From assembly GCA_964567665.1 (NCBI GenBank), contig CAZMNN010000015.1, positions 1-52,440 of the forward strand: 52,440 bases of DNA, written 5' to 3'. Below are positions 42,218 to 50,423 of the stretch, piece after piece. A program made the translations under genes and the position numbers. Every line of letters begins with the position of its first letter. The first letter of the stretch is position 1. The DNA is from UBA1731 sp964567665. GTDB taxonomy: Bacteria; Verrucomicrobiota; Kiritimatiellia; RFP12; UBA1067. The notes beneath the pieces were generated by a model. The model was not told where the DNA came from. It was given only the letters and a program-made list of their open reading frames with translations, and made no database searches.

Positions 42218-43983
42218 CAGAACAGACCATGCACCTTGCCCGTGGCGACATCCACGTCAATGCGGCGATACGCCGGCGAGGCGGACGTTCCGGGCATCAG
42301 CTTTATCTCGCCGGCGACGGGAACGACCAGCCCCGCTCCGCGATATACAAGCACGTCCTTCACCGGCATACGCCAGCCCTTCGGGCGTCCAAGAAGCTTG
42401 GGGTCGTGCGAAAGCGAATACTGCGTCTTCGCAACGCATATCGGCATCTTCGCCGTCTCCGGGTCTGCCTGCAGTTCCGCAAGCTTCTCAAGCGCCAGCG
42501 GCTCGAAGTCCACGCCTTCACCGCCGTACACCTCCACCACCTGCCTCTCGATCCGATCCTTCAACGGTTCGGAGAGGTCGCACAGGTACGAGAATTCGTT
42601 CGGCTCGTCGCAGGCCTCCATGACCGCCTCGGCCAGCTCAATGGCTCCGTCTCCGCCCTTCAGCCAATGGTCGGAGACGGCAAACCTGGCGCCGGCCTCC
42701 TCCACGACCTCACGCACGAGCGCCCGTTCGCGTTCGGTGTCCGTGTAGAACGCATTGAGGCAGACCACCGGACGTATTCCCGACCGGCGGATTATGTCGA
42801 TGTGCGCAAGAAGGTTGTCGCACCCCTTCCTGAGAAGTTCGAGGTTCTCGGTTGTGTACACCGGATCCATCGGAAGCCCGGCCTTCACGGCTGGAGCGCC
42901 GCCATGCGCCTTGAGTGCGCGAACCGTCGCCACGAGAACGACGGCATCCGGCTTAAGCCCTGAGCAGCGGCACTTGATGTTCCAGAACTTCTCGTACCCC
43001 ATGTCGGAAGCGAATCCGCTTTCGGTCACGACATAGTCGCCAAGCGCACACGCGAGCCTGTCCGCCACAACCGAGTTCTGTCCGATCGCTATGTTCGCAA
43101 ACGGCCCGGCGTGTACGAGCATGGGCTGCCCCTCGATGGACTGCATGAGCGTCGGCTTGATGGCCTCAACAAGAAGTGCGCACATTGCGCCGTCGACCTC
43201 AAGGTCAGCCGTCGTCACAGGTCTGCCGTCCTTTGAATGGGCAACCACAATCCTGGAAAGCCGACGGCGCAGATCCGCGAGATCGGAGGCCATCGCGAGT
43301 ATCGCCATCACCTCCGACGCCACGGTGATGTAGAATCCGGACTTCATGTTGAATCCGTCAAGCCTTCCGCCGAAGCCGATCTCTATGTTGCGCAGCCCCT
43401 GTGCGCAGAAGTCAATCGCCCAGCGGAGCTGTATGCTTTCAGGGTCGATGTCAAGACGCTTCAGCCCACGCTCCGCAAGCCATGCGTCATCATGGTTGCG
43501 TTCATGCTGCATCCGGGCGTTGAGCGCGACCATCGCGAGGTTGTTCGCGTTCGTTATGGCGTCGATGTCTCCGGTAAGGCCGAGCGAGAGCTTCGTGAGC
43601 GGAATCACCTGTGCAAGTCCGCCGCCGGCTGCGGAACCTTTTATGTTGAACGTCGGGCCGCCGGAAGGTTGCCTGACGCATCCGATGACCTTGCGCCCGA
43701 GCTTGCCCAGCCCCTGCACGAGGCCGAGCGTCGTCGTCGTCTTCCCCTCGCCGAGAGCCGTCGGGGTTATCGCCGTGACGTCGATGTACTTCGCCCGCTT
43801 GGTCCCGCCAAGCCTGGCAAGCACCTTCGACACGTCTATCTTTGCGAGAACGCGGCCATACGGCTCCCATTCGTCCTCAAGGAGACCGAGTTCGGCCGCA
43901 AGATCCGCAGCGCTCCGGAGATTTTCCTCCGCAGCCTCGGCGATCTGCCAATCCTTCATTTTCACCGGATCGAGTTTTTCCAT
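42217..43983 (-). CDS. fhs: formate-tetrahydrofolate ligase
   Basis: 588 aa. Motifs of Fhs in order: ITPTALGEGKTTTTLGLVQGL (P-loop at about residue 71), RQPSGGPTFNIKGSAAGGG, DIDAITNANNLAM, HAGPFANIAIGQNSV, ASDMGYEKFWNIKCR and VTTVRALK-like VATVRALKAHGG. It makes 10-formyl-THF from formate and ATP, feeding purine and one-carbon metabolism. Slightly longer than the usual 556-560 aa. AGGAGG lies about 8 nt from the ATG. Second gene after the amidohydrolase. No THF riboswitch was recognised upstream. Confidence 0.95.
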   Translation of the reverse strand: MEKLDPVKMKDWQIAEAAEENLRSAADLAAELGLLEDEWEPYGRVLAKIDVSKVLARLGGTKRAKYIDVTAITPTALGEGKTTTTLGLVQGLGKLGRKVIGCVRQPSGGPTFNIKGSAAGGGLAQVIPLTKLSLGLTGDIDAITNANNLAMVALNARMQHERNHDDAWLAERGLKRLDIDPESIQLRWAIDFCAQGLRNIEIGFGGRLDGFNMKSGFYITVASEVMAILAMASDLADLRRRLSRIVVAHSKDGRPVTTADLEVDGAMCALLVEAIKPTLMQSIEGQPMLVHAGPFANIAIGQNSVVADRLACALGDYVVTESGFASDMGYEKFWNIKCRCSGLKPDAVVLVATVRALKAHGGAPAVKAGLPMDPVYTTENLELLRKGCDNLLAHIDIIRRSGIRPVVCLNAFYTDTERERALVREVVEEAGARFAVSDHWLKGGDGAIELAEAVMEACDEPNEFSYLCDLSEPLKDRIERQVVEVYGGEGVDFEPLALEKLAELQADPETAKMPICVAKTQYSLSHDPKLLGRPKGWRMPVKDVLVYRGAGLVVPVAGEIKLMPGTSASPAYRRIDVDVATGKVHGLF

Positions 43984-44022
43984 GAGACAAGTCCCTCCTG
44001 TTGTCCTTCGACGATGCTCCTG

Positions 44023-44856
44023 TCACAAACCGAGAAGCCTTCGGGCATTCTCCGCAAATATCTTCCTGAGGTCTCCGTCGTCCGGACGGAACCGCCTCAC
44101 CCATCCGGCGATGAACCTCTCATCCCGCCAGAAGTAGTCCGTGGCGAACAGCAGCCTGTCCGCCGGCCACTCCGACATCACGCGTTGCGCCTCAGTGTCG
44201 TCGTCGCACACGTTCACCACGGCGGTGTCGAAAAGGCAGTTTTGGAACTCAAGCAGCTCGTCCGTCGAATGCGGCGGATTGCCGCCGCAGCCTCCGAGGT
44301 GTGCGGCGACGAACGTCAGCCCCGGCACGGCGCGAAGCAGCGCGGCAATCTGCGCCGGACCGCAGATCATTGGTGAACCGATGAAGCCCGGATCCATTCC
44401 GCAGTGCGATATCACGAAAAGCCCTACATCGCGCACGGCTGAAAAGAACGGGACGACACGCGGGTCGTCAAGGGAGAATCCCTGATAGTAGGGATGTATC
44501 TTTATTCCCTTGAAGCCAGCATCCGCCACCTCCTTCAGATGAGCCGCAAAATCCGCGTCGTCGGGATGCACCGAGCACAGCTGCACAAGCCTTTCTGCGG
44601 CCTCTGCACCGAACTCGCCGCCGCGAACCGCCTTTGCGCGGTCGATTATCACGCGGAACTGCGCGGGCTTTGTGGCCACTGGACACACCACCGCCTTGTC
44701 CACACCTGCCGCCGCCATGTCGCGAAGCTGCATGGCAAGAGTGCCGTCGCCGACAGGCGCAAGGCTCCCGTTCAGCTTCTTCACCATCGAATCCACCGCC
44801 CGTGGCGCCAATGCGTCCGGAAAGTTGTGCGTATGGAAATCTATCATCTCAAGCAT
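44023..44856 (-). CDS. amidohydrolase-family metal-dependent hydrolase
   Basis: 277 aa. Starts MLEMIDFHTHNFPD, with the HxH metal motif at residues 8-10, then GFKGIKIHPYYQG (metal His/Lys region), VISHCGMD, FVAAHLGG (third His) and LLFATDYFWRDE (Asp). This is the Amidohydro_2 type, often decarboxylases or lactonases. First gene of the fhs operon with a leader of about 45 nt but only weak Shine-Dalgarno matches. An ATG three codons on is an alternative start. Substrate unknown. Confidence 0.85.
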   Translation of the reverse strand: MLEMIDFHTHNFPDALAPRAVDSMVKKLNGSLAPVGDGTLAMQLRDMAAAGVDKAVVCPVATKPAQFRVIIDRAKAVRGGEFGAEAAERLVQLCSVHPDDADFAAHLKEVADAGFKGIKIHPYYQGFSLDDPRVVPFFSAVRDVGLFVISHCGMDPGFIGSPMICGPAQIAALLRAVPGLTFVAAHLGGCGGNPPHSTDELLEFQNCLFDTAVVNVCDDDTEAQRVMSEWPADRLLFATDYFWRDERFIAGWVRRFRPDDGDLRKIFAENARRLLGL

Positions 44857-44908
44857 CTGAAATCACCCGCCATTTCGCTTCGCCAATCCTGCCTGGCAAA
44901 CGGCACGG

Positions 44909-44917
44909 ATTATACCA
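44909..44917 (-). promoter_or_regulatory. extended -10 promoter (TGGTATAAT)
   Basis: TGG-TATAAT 52 nt upstream of the amidohydrolase ATG. It is the one perfect TGGTATAAT in the window with a real leader, and serves the fhs operon. Confidence 0.75.
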
Positions 44918-44923
44918 TACCGC

Positions 44924-44944
44924 GCAAAGGTCTGATCACTTTGC
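44924..44944 (-). terminator. hairpin overlapping the end of the lipoprotein gene
   Basis: Perfect 6-bp stem GCAAAG/CTTTGC with a 9-nt loop that contains the TGA stop. It lies just upstream of the next promoter. No U-run. Confidence 0.35.
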
Positions 44945-45625
44945 CTTTGAAGCGATGAATGCCGATACGTCCGCCATCATCCTGTCGGTCAGCGCGGCAA
45001 GACACCAGTTCTGAATCGCCCCTGCGTCGTTCTTCGGCGAACAGGCCGGACTGAACAGCGGTATCGGCCCCCACACGGCAACCTGATAGCGCTGCGAGTA
45101 GTCGTGATGGAATACGAGTTTGCCGGTGGAGTTGTCATACACCTTCAGCTGAGCCGTCCAGGTGTTTGCGACGTAGTCCGCCGAGAGGGCGGATAGCAGC
45201 AGCCACAGCCCGCGAACGCTCATGTCGTCGCTGTCGACCACCGGCCCGCCGAATGTCGCATCCACGATGTAGTCGGGCTTCTCCGCCATCGTGACGAAAC
45301 CGGACTTTTCGGCCGCCCCCACGGCACGCTGTACGAAGGCGTCGCTCTCCCTCATCTGCGGAACATACGTTGTGGACATGACGGTGTGATAGCGTCCCGG
45401 CGTCCATCCGTACCTTCCGTGCGGATGTCCAGAGACCCATACGTTATCGTAGCCGTACACGGGCATGTACTCCGTTACTACAGACTTGAATCCCCTTATC
45501 TGAATGGAGACGTTCTTTCCTTCCGGAACGGACACCATAGCCGTCTGCGGATATGGAGTTTCGCTGAGCGTAAAGCATCCGGCGAGGGCGAGCGCCATCG
45601 TCACCGGCGCAATCAACTTCATCAT
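44936..45625 (-). CDS. DUF4136-like lipoprotein
   Basis: 229 aa. Signal MMKLIAPVTMALALAGC with a strong lipobox, then a DUF4136-like beta-rich domain: AFVQRAVGAAEKSGFVTMAEKPDYIVDATFG and WTAQLKVYDNSTGKLVFHHDYSQRYQ. AAAAGGAG lies about 7 nt from the ATG, which overlaps the preceding stop (ATGA). Last gene of the ybgC-waaA operon. Related proteins are outer-membrane-associated lipoproteins of unknown role. Confidence 0.72.
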   Translation of the reverse strand: MMKLIAPVTMALALAGCFTLSETPYPQTAMVSVPEGKNVSIQIRGFKSVVTEYMPVYGYDNVWVSGHPHGRYGWTPGRYHTVMSTTYVPQMRESDAFVQRAVGAAEKSGFVTMAEKPDYIVDATFGGPVVDSDDMSVRGLWLLLSALSADYVANTWTAQLKVYDNSTGKLVFHHDYSQRYQVAVWGPIPLFSPACSPKNDAGAIQNWCLAALTDRMMADVSAFIASKAK

Positions 45626-46935
45626 GGTCTGCTCCTTTTGCCTTTTTTGTCGATGTAGCGTGACGGAGTGTTGTCCGGACGGTCTTCCGCATCTTTCTTC
45701 TGTCCGTCAAGATACGACTGCACAAGGATTCTTGCACGCCGCTTCTTGAGTTCAAGATCGTCTGGATGCCTTTTGAGAAGGACGTCTATCTGCCGTACGG
45801 CAATGTCGGGAAATCCGCCGATCTCCGCACAGTCGATCAGTTCCATCCTGTGGTCATCCACAAGCGGATCCAGCTCCACAGCGCGGGCGAACACGCCGGC
45901 GGCGAGTTTCGGATGTCCCGCCCGCTTGAGGCACACACCGAAATTGTGGATCGCCGCAACGTCCTTCGGAAACACCTCTATGCGATGTTCGTAGCACTTC
46001 AGCGCACCGTTCACGTTGCCGAGGGCGAGGTGTGAACGCGCCTCGAAATCAAGGGCGTCGCCAAGCTCAACAAGAAGCGGATCGGACGGATTCGCCTTTG
46101 CTGCCCTTGCCCAGCAGGCGATTGCGTTGGTGGACATTCCCCCGGCGGCGCAGTCGAATCCGATAAGCGCTTCGCGACGCGCCTCCTGAACCACTTCGTA
46201 CCGGCTCTCGAAATCGATGAACACCGCCGCATCCGCATCGCCGCGTCCGAGCCATTCGGGGAACTTCACGTCAAAGGGCGTGAACCTTGCGGCGGAAACC
46301 GGAGAGAGCGCCCCCTGCGGAGTCGGCTGGAACAGCACACGCGGCGCGGTGAGGAACCCGCGCAGCGCACCGTACGCCGGACATTCGGCAAATGCCGGAT
46401 CTATCTCGGCATCATCGCCAACATAGCAGGCGAACAGCGCCGCCGGCGAGTAGATGCGAGAGCCGGCGAACGCCGCAAACGCCTTTTCGTCGGAAAAGCG
46501 CTCCATCACCTTTCCGTATTCCGCCTTGACCGGCGGCGTAAGGCAGTAGCCGTAGCGTCCAAAGCACCAGAGCCTGTATCCGCCGTGCCTTGACTTGAAC
46601 TCCTCAAGTCTGGCCTTGAACTGCGCGGAGTTCATCGCCCGCGCATCGATGGCAACCGCATCAGACGGGGCTGTCCCCATCGCAAGCGAAAATATCTCCG
46701 GATTCACCTTGGACGGCACCCCGCGGGACTTCATGTTGCGGTACGCCTCCACGCCGTCCGGAATGCACCACGGAAAAGCGGCGCTCGCAGCCGAAAGCCA
46801 GCAGAACGTGGAGAACCGCCTGTTGACGTTCTCCTGGAGATACCACCACGAATGCCGCAAACGCGGCGTGGCCACAATGCCGGCGACAGCGTACGCCAGC
46901 GTCAGCCCAAGTATGACATAATGTCTTTTGCGCAC
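45622..46935 (-). CDS. membrane-anchored TPR protein, unknown function
   Basis: 437 aa with a GTG start giving MRKRHYVILGLTLAYAVAGIVA, a likely signal anchor, then a middle region of unknown fold (about 40-260) with WCFGRYGYCLTPPVKAEYGK, and C-terminal TPRs (SHLALGNVNGALKCYEHRIEVFPKD, NFGVCLKRAGHPKLAAGVFARAVELDP). The GTG lies inside waaA, overlapping it by 34 nt, with GGAG only 2 nt ahead. The overlap and the anchor sequence fit a translationally coupled start. I do not recognise the middle domain. Confidence 0.7.
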   Translation of the reverse strand: MRKRHYVILGLTLAYAVAGIVATPRLRHSWWYLQENVNRRFSTFCWLSAASAAFPWCIPDGVEAYRNMKSRGVPSKVNPEIFSLAMGTAPSDAVAIDARAMNSAQFKARLEEFKSRHGGYRLWCFGRYGYCLTPPVKAEYGKVMERFSDEKAFAAFAGSRIYSPAALFACYVGDDAEIDPAFAECPAYGALRGFLTAPRVLFQPTPQGALSPVSAARFTPFDVKFPEWLGRGDADAAVFIDFESRYEVVQEARREALIGFDCAAGGMSTNAIACWARAAKANPSDPLLVELGDALDFEARSHLALGNVNGALKCYEHRIEVFPKDVAAIHNFGVCLKRAGHPKLAAGVFARAVELDPLVDDHRMELIDCAEIGGFPDIAVRQIDVLLKRHPDDLELKKRRARILVQSYLDGQKKDAEDRPDNTPSRYIDKKGKRSRP

Positions 46936-48224
46936 CTCTCCGTCGCCCCCCTTCTGCGTACAACCGCCGCCCGCGCCCTCTCGCCAAGCGCATCCGCCTT
47001 GACCTTGCCGCCTACGTCCAGGAAGGAGAGAAGCGCACTGCGCATCTCCGCCTCGTCCTTGACCTGCACTATCGCGTCAGCCGCAAGAAGATCGCTCATC
47101 ACCGGACGGAAGTTTTCGGTGTACGGCCCGACGACTGTCGGCACTCCGCACAGGCACGGCTCAATCATGTTCTGCGAACCGTGTGCGCAGAGGCTTTTGC
47201 CCACGAACGCCGCCGACGCGATTCCGAAAAGCCCCATCAGCTCGCCGGTTGTATCTGCAAGATACACCGGACGCATCTGGGACGCGGAATCCGCCTTGCC
47301 GGTGGCGTCCGGATGTGTGCACGAATCGCCCCGCGAACGGCGTACGCACATGAATCCAGCCCGGCGGATGTTGTCCTCCACTGCATCAGCCTTCTCGAAA
47401 TGCCTTGGCGCGATCACGAGCTTTACGTCCGGCGGCGTCTCCCGGTAGATGCGCAGCAAAACCTCATCCTCACCGGGCCATGTGCTTCCGCCGAGAAGAA
47501 CCCTTCCGTCGCCGACCCACGCCCGTAGCTCCGCCTCCTTCTGCGGATTCCGCTTCGCGACGTCAAACTTGAAGCTCCCGGTCACGTCCATCGCGGACGG
47601 ATCGGCGCCGGCGGCGGCAAGCCTCTCGGCGTCCAGATCGCTCTGGACGTACATCTTCGTGAAGCAGCGGAACACATCGCCGAAGAACCAGCGCATGGCA
47701 CGGTATCTTGGAGCGCTGCGGTCTGAAATGCGGGCGTTCGCGAGAAACAGCGGTATGCGGCGTCTGCGGATCTCGCGGATGAAGTTCGGCCATATCTCCG
47801 TTTCCGTGAGAATGACGGCTCGCGGAGACACGGCGTCAAGCGCCTTACGGACAAGCCTCGGAAAATCAAGCGGGTTGTAGATGAGAATGTCGCCGTCGGC
47901 AAGCAGACCCTCGGCCGTGCGCCATCCGGTCGATGAAGTCGTGGAGAACACAAAGCGGATTGACGGATCGACAGCGCGAAGCGCCTGCATGAGCTGTCCC
48001 GCCACCTGCACCTCGCCCACGCTCACCGCGTGCAGCCATATCGGTGCGCCGGCGGACGCATCCGGTTTCAGCCTGTCGCGGATGTCGTCAGGATACGAGG
48101 CGAAGCGATCCCCCATGCGGGCGCGATATCCGCCGCGCCGTTTCATCCGGAGAAGGAAGGACGGCATCATCACGCAGTACGCGACTGCGAAAAGCATGTT
48201 GTACAAAGCCCACTTCATCGTCAT
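46902..48224 (-). CDS. waaA: 3-deoxy-D-manno-octulosonic acid transferase
   Basis: 440-aa GT30 Kdo transferase anchored by an N-terminal helix (MKWALYNMLFAVAYCVMMPSF). Motifs: IWLHAVSVGEVQVAGQLM, FSTTSSTGWRTAE, ILTETEIWPNF, LFLANARISDRS, VTGSFKFD, VIAPRHFEKAD, VGKSLCAHGSQNMIEP. It adds Kdo to lipid A precursors at the inner membrane, so this organism makes LPS. The ATG at 48224 overlaps the queE stop (ATGA), and a second ATG at 48218 is possible. Confidence 0.95.
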   Translation of the reverse strand: MTMKWALYNMLFAVAYCVMMPSFLLRMKRRGGYRARMGDRFASYPDDIRDRLKPDASAGAPIWLHAVSVGEVQVAGQLMQALRAVDPSIRFVFSTTSSTGWRTAEGLLADGDILIYNPLDFPRLVRKALDAVSPRAVILTETEIWPNFIREIRRRRIPLFLANARISDRSAPRYRAMRWFFGDVFRCFTKMYVQSDLDAERLAAAGADPSAMDVTGSFKFDVAKRNPQKEAELRAWVGDGRVLLGGSTWPGEDEVLLRIYRETPPDVKLVIAPRHFEKADAVEDNIRRAGFMCVRRSRGDSCTHPDATGKADSASQMRPVYLADTTGELMGLFGIASAAFVGKSLCAHGSQNMIEPCLCGVPTVVGPYTENFRPVMSDLLAADAIVQVKDEAEMRSALLSFLDVGGKVKADALGERARAAVVRRRGATERCAKDIMSYLG

Positions 48225-48859
48225 TTAAGTCCAAGAACCTTGTGCGTCTGGATTGAAAGCGACCATGGCGGCCACGGCGCATCGGCGACAGATTGGCGCG
48301 GAACGGAGTTCAGACGCTTCATCAGGTTGAATGCCCTCCGGTAGTGCATCACGCCGTTCTCTTCAAGCGGCGAAATGAAATAGTCGTCGGCCTTGATGCG
48401 TCCGCGCATATCCCTGCAGAAAGCGGCCATCGTCTCGCTCTCCGCGACGATGCGCACCTCGTTCGCCTCGCGGATCATCGTCGCATCCGAGTAGCGGGAT
48501 GCGTAGAGGAACTTTGGCGATACGGAAACGTAGTCGAAAAGCGCCAGCTCTGGGATGTTCCGCGTCCCGTTCGTCTCAAGGGCAAGCCACCTGCCGTCGT
48601 CCTTCAATGCCTTGAGCACGTCACCAAGCCCGGCGACGGTTGTCGGCTCGCCGCCGGTCACGATCACCATCCTGTTTTCGAGCCTGCGCACTTCGGTCAT
48701 TATCTCCGGCAGAGCAAGGAACAGCCGCGCCTGCTTCTGCGTATCGCACCACGGACAGTTGAGGTTGCATCCAGCGAAGCGAATGAACGTCGCAGGACGC
48801 CCTGTGTTGCGGCCTTCGCCCTGTATCGACGAGAATATCGATCGCAGCCTGTATTTCAC
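48221..48859 (-). CDS. queE: 7-carboxy-7-deazaguanine synthase
   Basis: 212 aa radical SAM enzyme of queuosine synthesis. Early motifs FSSIQGEGRNTGRPATFIRF and GCNLNCPWCDT (CxxxCxxC for the 4Fe-4S cluster), TGGEPTTV and ALETNGTRNIP follow QueE order. It converts carboxy-tetrahydropterin to 7-carboxy-7-deazaguanine. GTG start at 48859 overlapping the trmB stop (GTGA) with GGAG 8 nt upstream. queC, queD and queF are not visible. It adjoins trmB, another tRNA-modification gene. Confidence 0.92.
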   Translation of the reverse strand: MKYRLRSIFSSIQGEGRNTGRPATFIRFAGCNLNCPWCDTQKQARLFLALPEIMTEVRRLENRMVIVTGGEPTTVAGLGDVLKALKDDGRWLALETNGTRNIPELALFDYVSVSPKFLYASRYSDATMIREANEVRIVAESETMAAFCRDMRGRIKADDYFISPLEENGVMHYRRAFNLMKRLNSVPRQSVADAPWPPWSLSIQTHKVLGLK

Positions 48860-49560
48860 TGAGGTGTCTCCGGCAAGTACTTCCTGCCTACGCGACGCAC
48901 GATGCCTTCTCGCGGCTCATCCTCCGGCGGCACGGTCATCGGCTCAAGCTCGTAGTCTTCGCCGTCCGCCGCCTCCCACGCCGCCGAATATATGGGAAGC
49001 CCCTGACCGCGAAAGCGCGTCTCGAATTCCGTCCAGGCGTCCGGACCGCGCTCCATGGGTGCGACACGGGTGAATGTCGGGGACGGCCCCTCAACACGCC
49101 GCTCGAACGGCGGAAAGCACTCCTCCGTCACAAAACGGAAGTACTCTTCATGATCTGTGGCGAACTCTATCCGTCCGCCCTTCGCAAGACGCTTCCACAG
49201 CGCACGGAGAAAGAGAGGGCCGAACAGCCTGTGGCTGTGGTGCTTGCGCTTCGGCCATGGGTCTGGGAAGAACACATATACGGTGCGCAGTCCGTGCGCG
49301 GGCAGCAGATACCAGAACGTGTACAGCGCCTCAAGACGAAGCACATGCGCATTTCCGAGCCTGAGACGGCGGCACTTCTCGTCGAACGAGTGAACCCGCC
49401 CAAGCATCCGCTCAATGCCGAGAAAATCCGCTTCCGGATGGGACGCCGCGCGTCCGGTCAGAAACCTGCCCTTTCCGCACCCGACCTCCACTTCAAGCGG
49501 GCGGGACGGATCGAAGTCAAGCGGCAGCGGACGGCATGGATCTGTGACTGTTATGATCAT
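48856..49560 (-). CDS. trmB: tRNA (guanine-N7-)-methyltransferase
   Basis: 234 aa. The SAM site LEVEVGCGKGRFL is followed by FLGIERM, then VYVFFPDPWPKRKHHSHRL (TrmB signature) and FATDHEEYF. It methylates G46 of tRNAs. The long C-terminal tail (PMTVPPEDEPREG onward) is atypical. The ATG overlaps the thioesterase stop by 1 nt (TGATG). Translational coupling is expected. Confidence 0.94.
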   Translation of the reverse strand: MIITVTDPCRPLPLDFDPSRPLEVEVGCGKGRFLTGRAASHPEADFLGIERMLGRVHSFDEKCRRLRLGNAHVLRLEALYTFWYLLPAHGLRTVYVFFPDPWPKRKHHSHRLFGPLFLRALWKRLAKGGRIEFATDHEEYFRFVTEECFPPFERRVEGPSPTFTRVAPMERGPDAWTEFETRFRGQGLPIYSAAWEAADGEDYELEPMTVPPEDEPREGIVRRVGRKYLPETPQ

Positions 49561-49982
49561 CAGGCCTCGCAGTCCGGCGCACCGCCGATCGCATCAAGAA
49601 ACCGCCGAGGCGGCGGAACCGGACGAAACGTCTCCGTGGATACGAATGCGTGTCTGGTAAAGCCAGAAACAAGCAGCTCCTGTTCGCCCTTGCGCCTCAC
49701 CTCGCAGGAGATTTCAAGCCGTACGCCCTTCTGCGACGACACATACGCCTTCACTTCAAGAAGATCGTCGTATTTTGCGGGACGGCGGTAGTTGACCTCC
49801 GCGTGTGTCACCGGCAGGGCGCAACCATCAGCCTCAAACTCCCTGTACGTGTACCCGCACGCCCGCATCAGTTCGTTGCGGGCGCGTTCGAATATCGTGA
49901 GGTAGTTGCCGTAGTACACAACGCCCATCTGATCCGTATCGGCGTAAGGTACGCGGTATTCCATCGAAATCGATTTCATCAT
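49560..49982 (-). CDS. YbgC-type acyl-CoA thioesterase (hotdog fold)
   Basis: 140 aa. RVPYADTDQMGVVYYGNYLTIFERARNELMR carries the catalytic Asp and the GxxYxxxYL hotdog signature. PVTHAEVNYRRPAKYDD completes it. YbgC-type enzymes hydrolyse short-chain or hydroxy acyl-CoA. The start has two ATGs (49982 and 49979), 7 and 10 nt from a TGGTATAAT box, without a Shine-Dalgarno, so the operon mRNA is leaderless. First gene of a six-gene operon. Confidence 0.9.
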   Translation of the reverse strand: MMKSISMEYRVPYADTDQMGVVYYGNYLTIFERARNELMRACGYTYREFEADGCALPVTHAEVNYRRPAKYDDLLEVKAYVSSQKGVRLEISCEVRRKGEQELLVSGFTRHAFVSTETFRPVPPPRRFLDAIGGAPDCEA

Positions 49983-49989
49983 GTCGGGA

Positions 49990-49998
49990 ATTATACCA
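49990..49998 (-). promoter_or_regulatory. extended -10 promoter (TGGTATAAT), leaderless
   Basis: TGG-TATAAT preceded by GT, 7 nt from the first ATG of the ybgC-like gene. No Shine-Dalgarno. Confidence 0.8.
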
Positions 49999-50192
49999 CA
50001 TCTCCCCTTGCGGTTCGGTGCCAACCGACAGAGCAGCGTCGCCGGAAAGTTGCAATATCTCTTGGCGCAGTTTCAGACAAGGGGATGCCGTGCCGCTCCA
50101 CGAGAAAGAAAGGACACCGCCACCATCCTCGTTTCTCCTTGCCATTTTCTCCCTGCGTTGACGCGTAAATAAAGAAATTCAAGATTTATGGT

Positions 50193-50201
50193 TGCTATAA
50201 T
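50193..50201 (+). promoter_or_regulatory. extended -10 promoter (TGCTATAAT) in AT-rich tract
   Basis: TGC-TATAAT in an AT-rich stretch (50164-50201). If active it yields a leader of about 210 nt to the oxidoreductase at 50424. Confidence 0.6.
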
Positions 50202-50276
50202 GATGGCCATCTGCTGGGCAGGAACAGCACCCACGGCGTCTGCAGATCCGGTATGACTGCACGGAGCCGTTGGCCG

Positions 50277-50285
50277 TGGTATAAT
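50277..50285 (+). promoter_or_regulatory. extended -10 promoter (TGGTATAAT), leaderless configuration
   Basis: TGG-TATAAT, exactly 8 nt from an ATG at 50294, the same layout as the leaderless genes. It is downstream of the box at 50193. Confidence 0.75.
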
Positions 50286-50293
50286 GGGCGCGT

Positions 50294-50383
50294 ATGGAAT
50301 TCTATCTGACGACGCTTTTATTGTTGGCGGAGGCAACGCGGGCCGAGAGCCGCGTGTCGGACGACTGGTTTGCATTGACGTAA
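50294..50383 (+). CDS. possible leaderless 29-aa peptide
   Basis: ATG 8 nt past TGGTATAAT, followed by 29 codons: MEFYLTTLLLLAEATRAESR and VSDDWFALT. It ends 40 nt before the oxidoreductase start. The spacing fits the window's leaderless rule. The hydrophobic N-terminal part is leader-like, but the ORF is short and could be chance. It could be an upstream regulatory peptide. Confidence 0.35.
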   Translation: MEFYLTTLLLLAEATRAESRVSDDWFALT

Positions 50384-50423
50384 TCACAAATTAACCGGAA
50401 GCATCAAACGAGGAGTCATGAGG

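Larger units (their letters stand above)
49999..50423 (+). other. intergenic region with two promoters and a structured leader
   Basis: No large gene is seen. From 49999 to 50160 I see nothing recognisable. From 50203 to 50280 the plus-strand sequence can fold: ATCTGC/GCAGAT encloses TGGG/CCCA, and CACGG/CCGTG (50260-50278) abuts the second -10 box. The region ends with GAGGAG before the oxidoreductase. Confidence 0.5.

Noticed and set aside
43984..44022. THF riboswitch ahead of fhs
   Set aside because: Only 39 nt separate the amidohydrolase and fhs genes, and no aptamer-like fold is apparent.
50073..50387. 104-codon minus-strand open frame in the intergenic region
   Set aside because: No RBS or motif, and it crosses two plus-strand promoter boxes.
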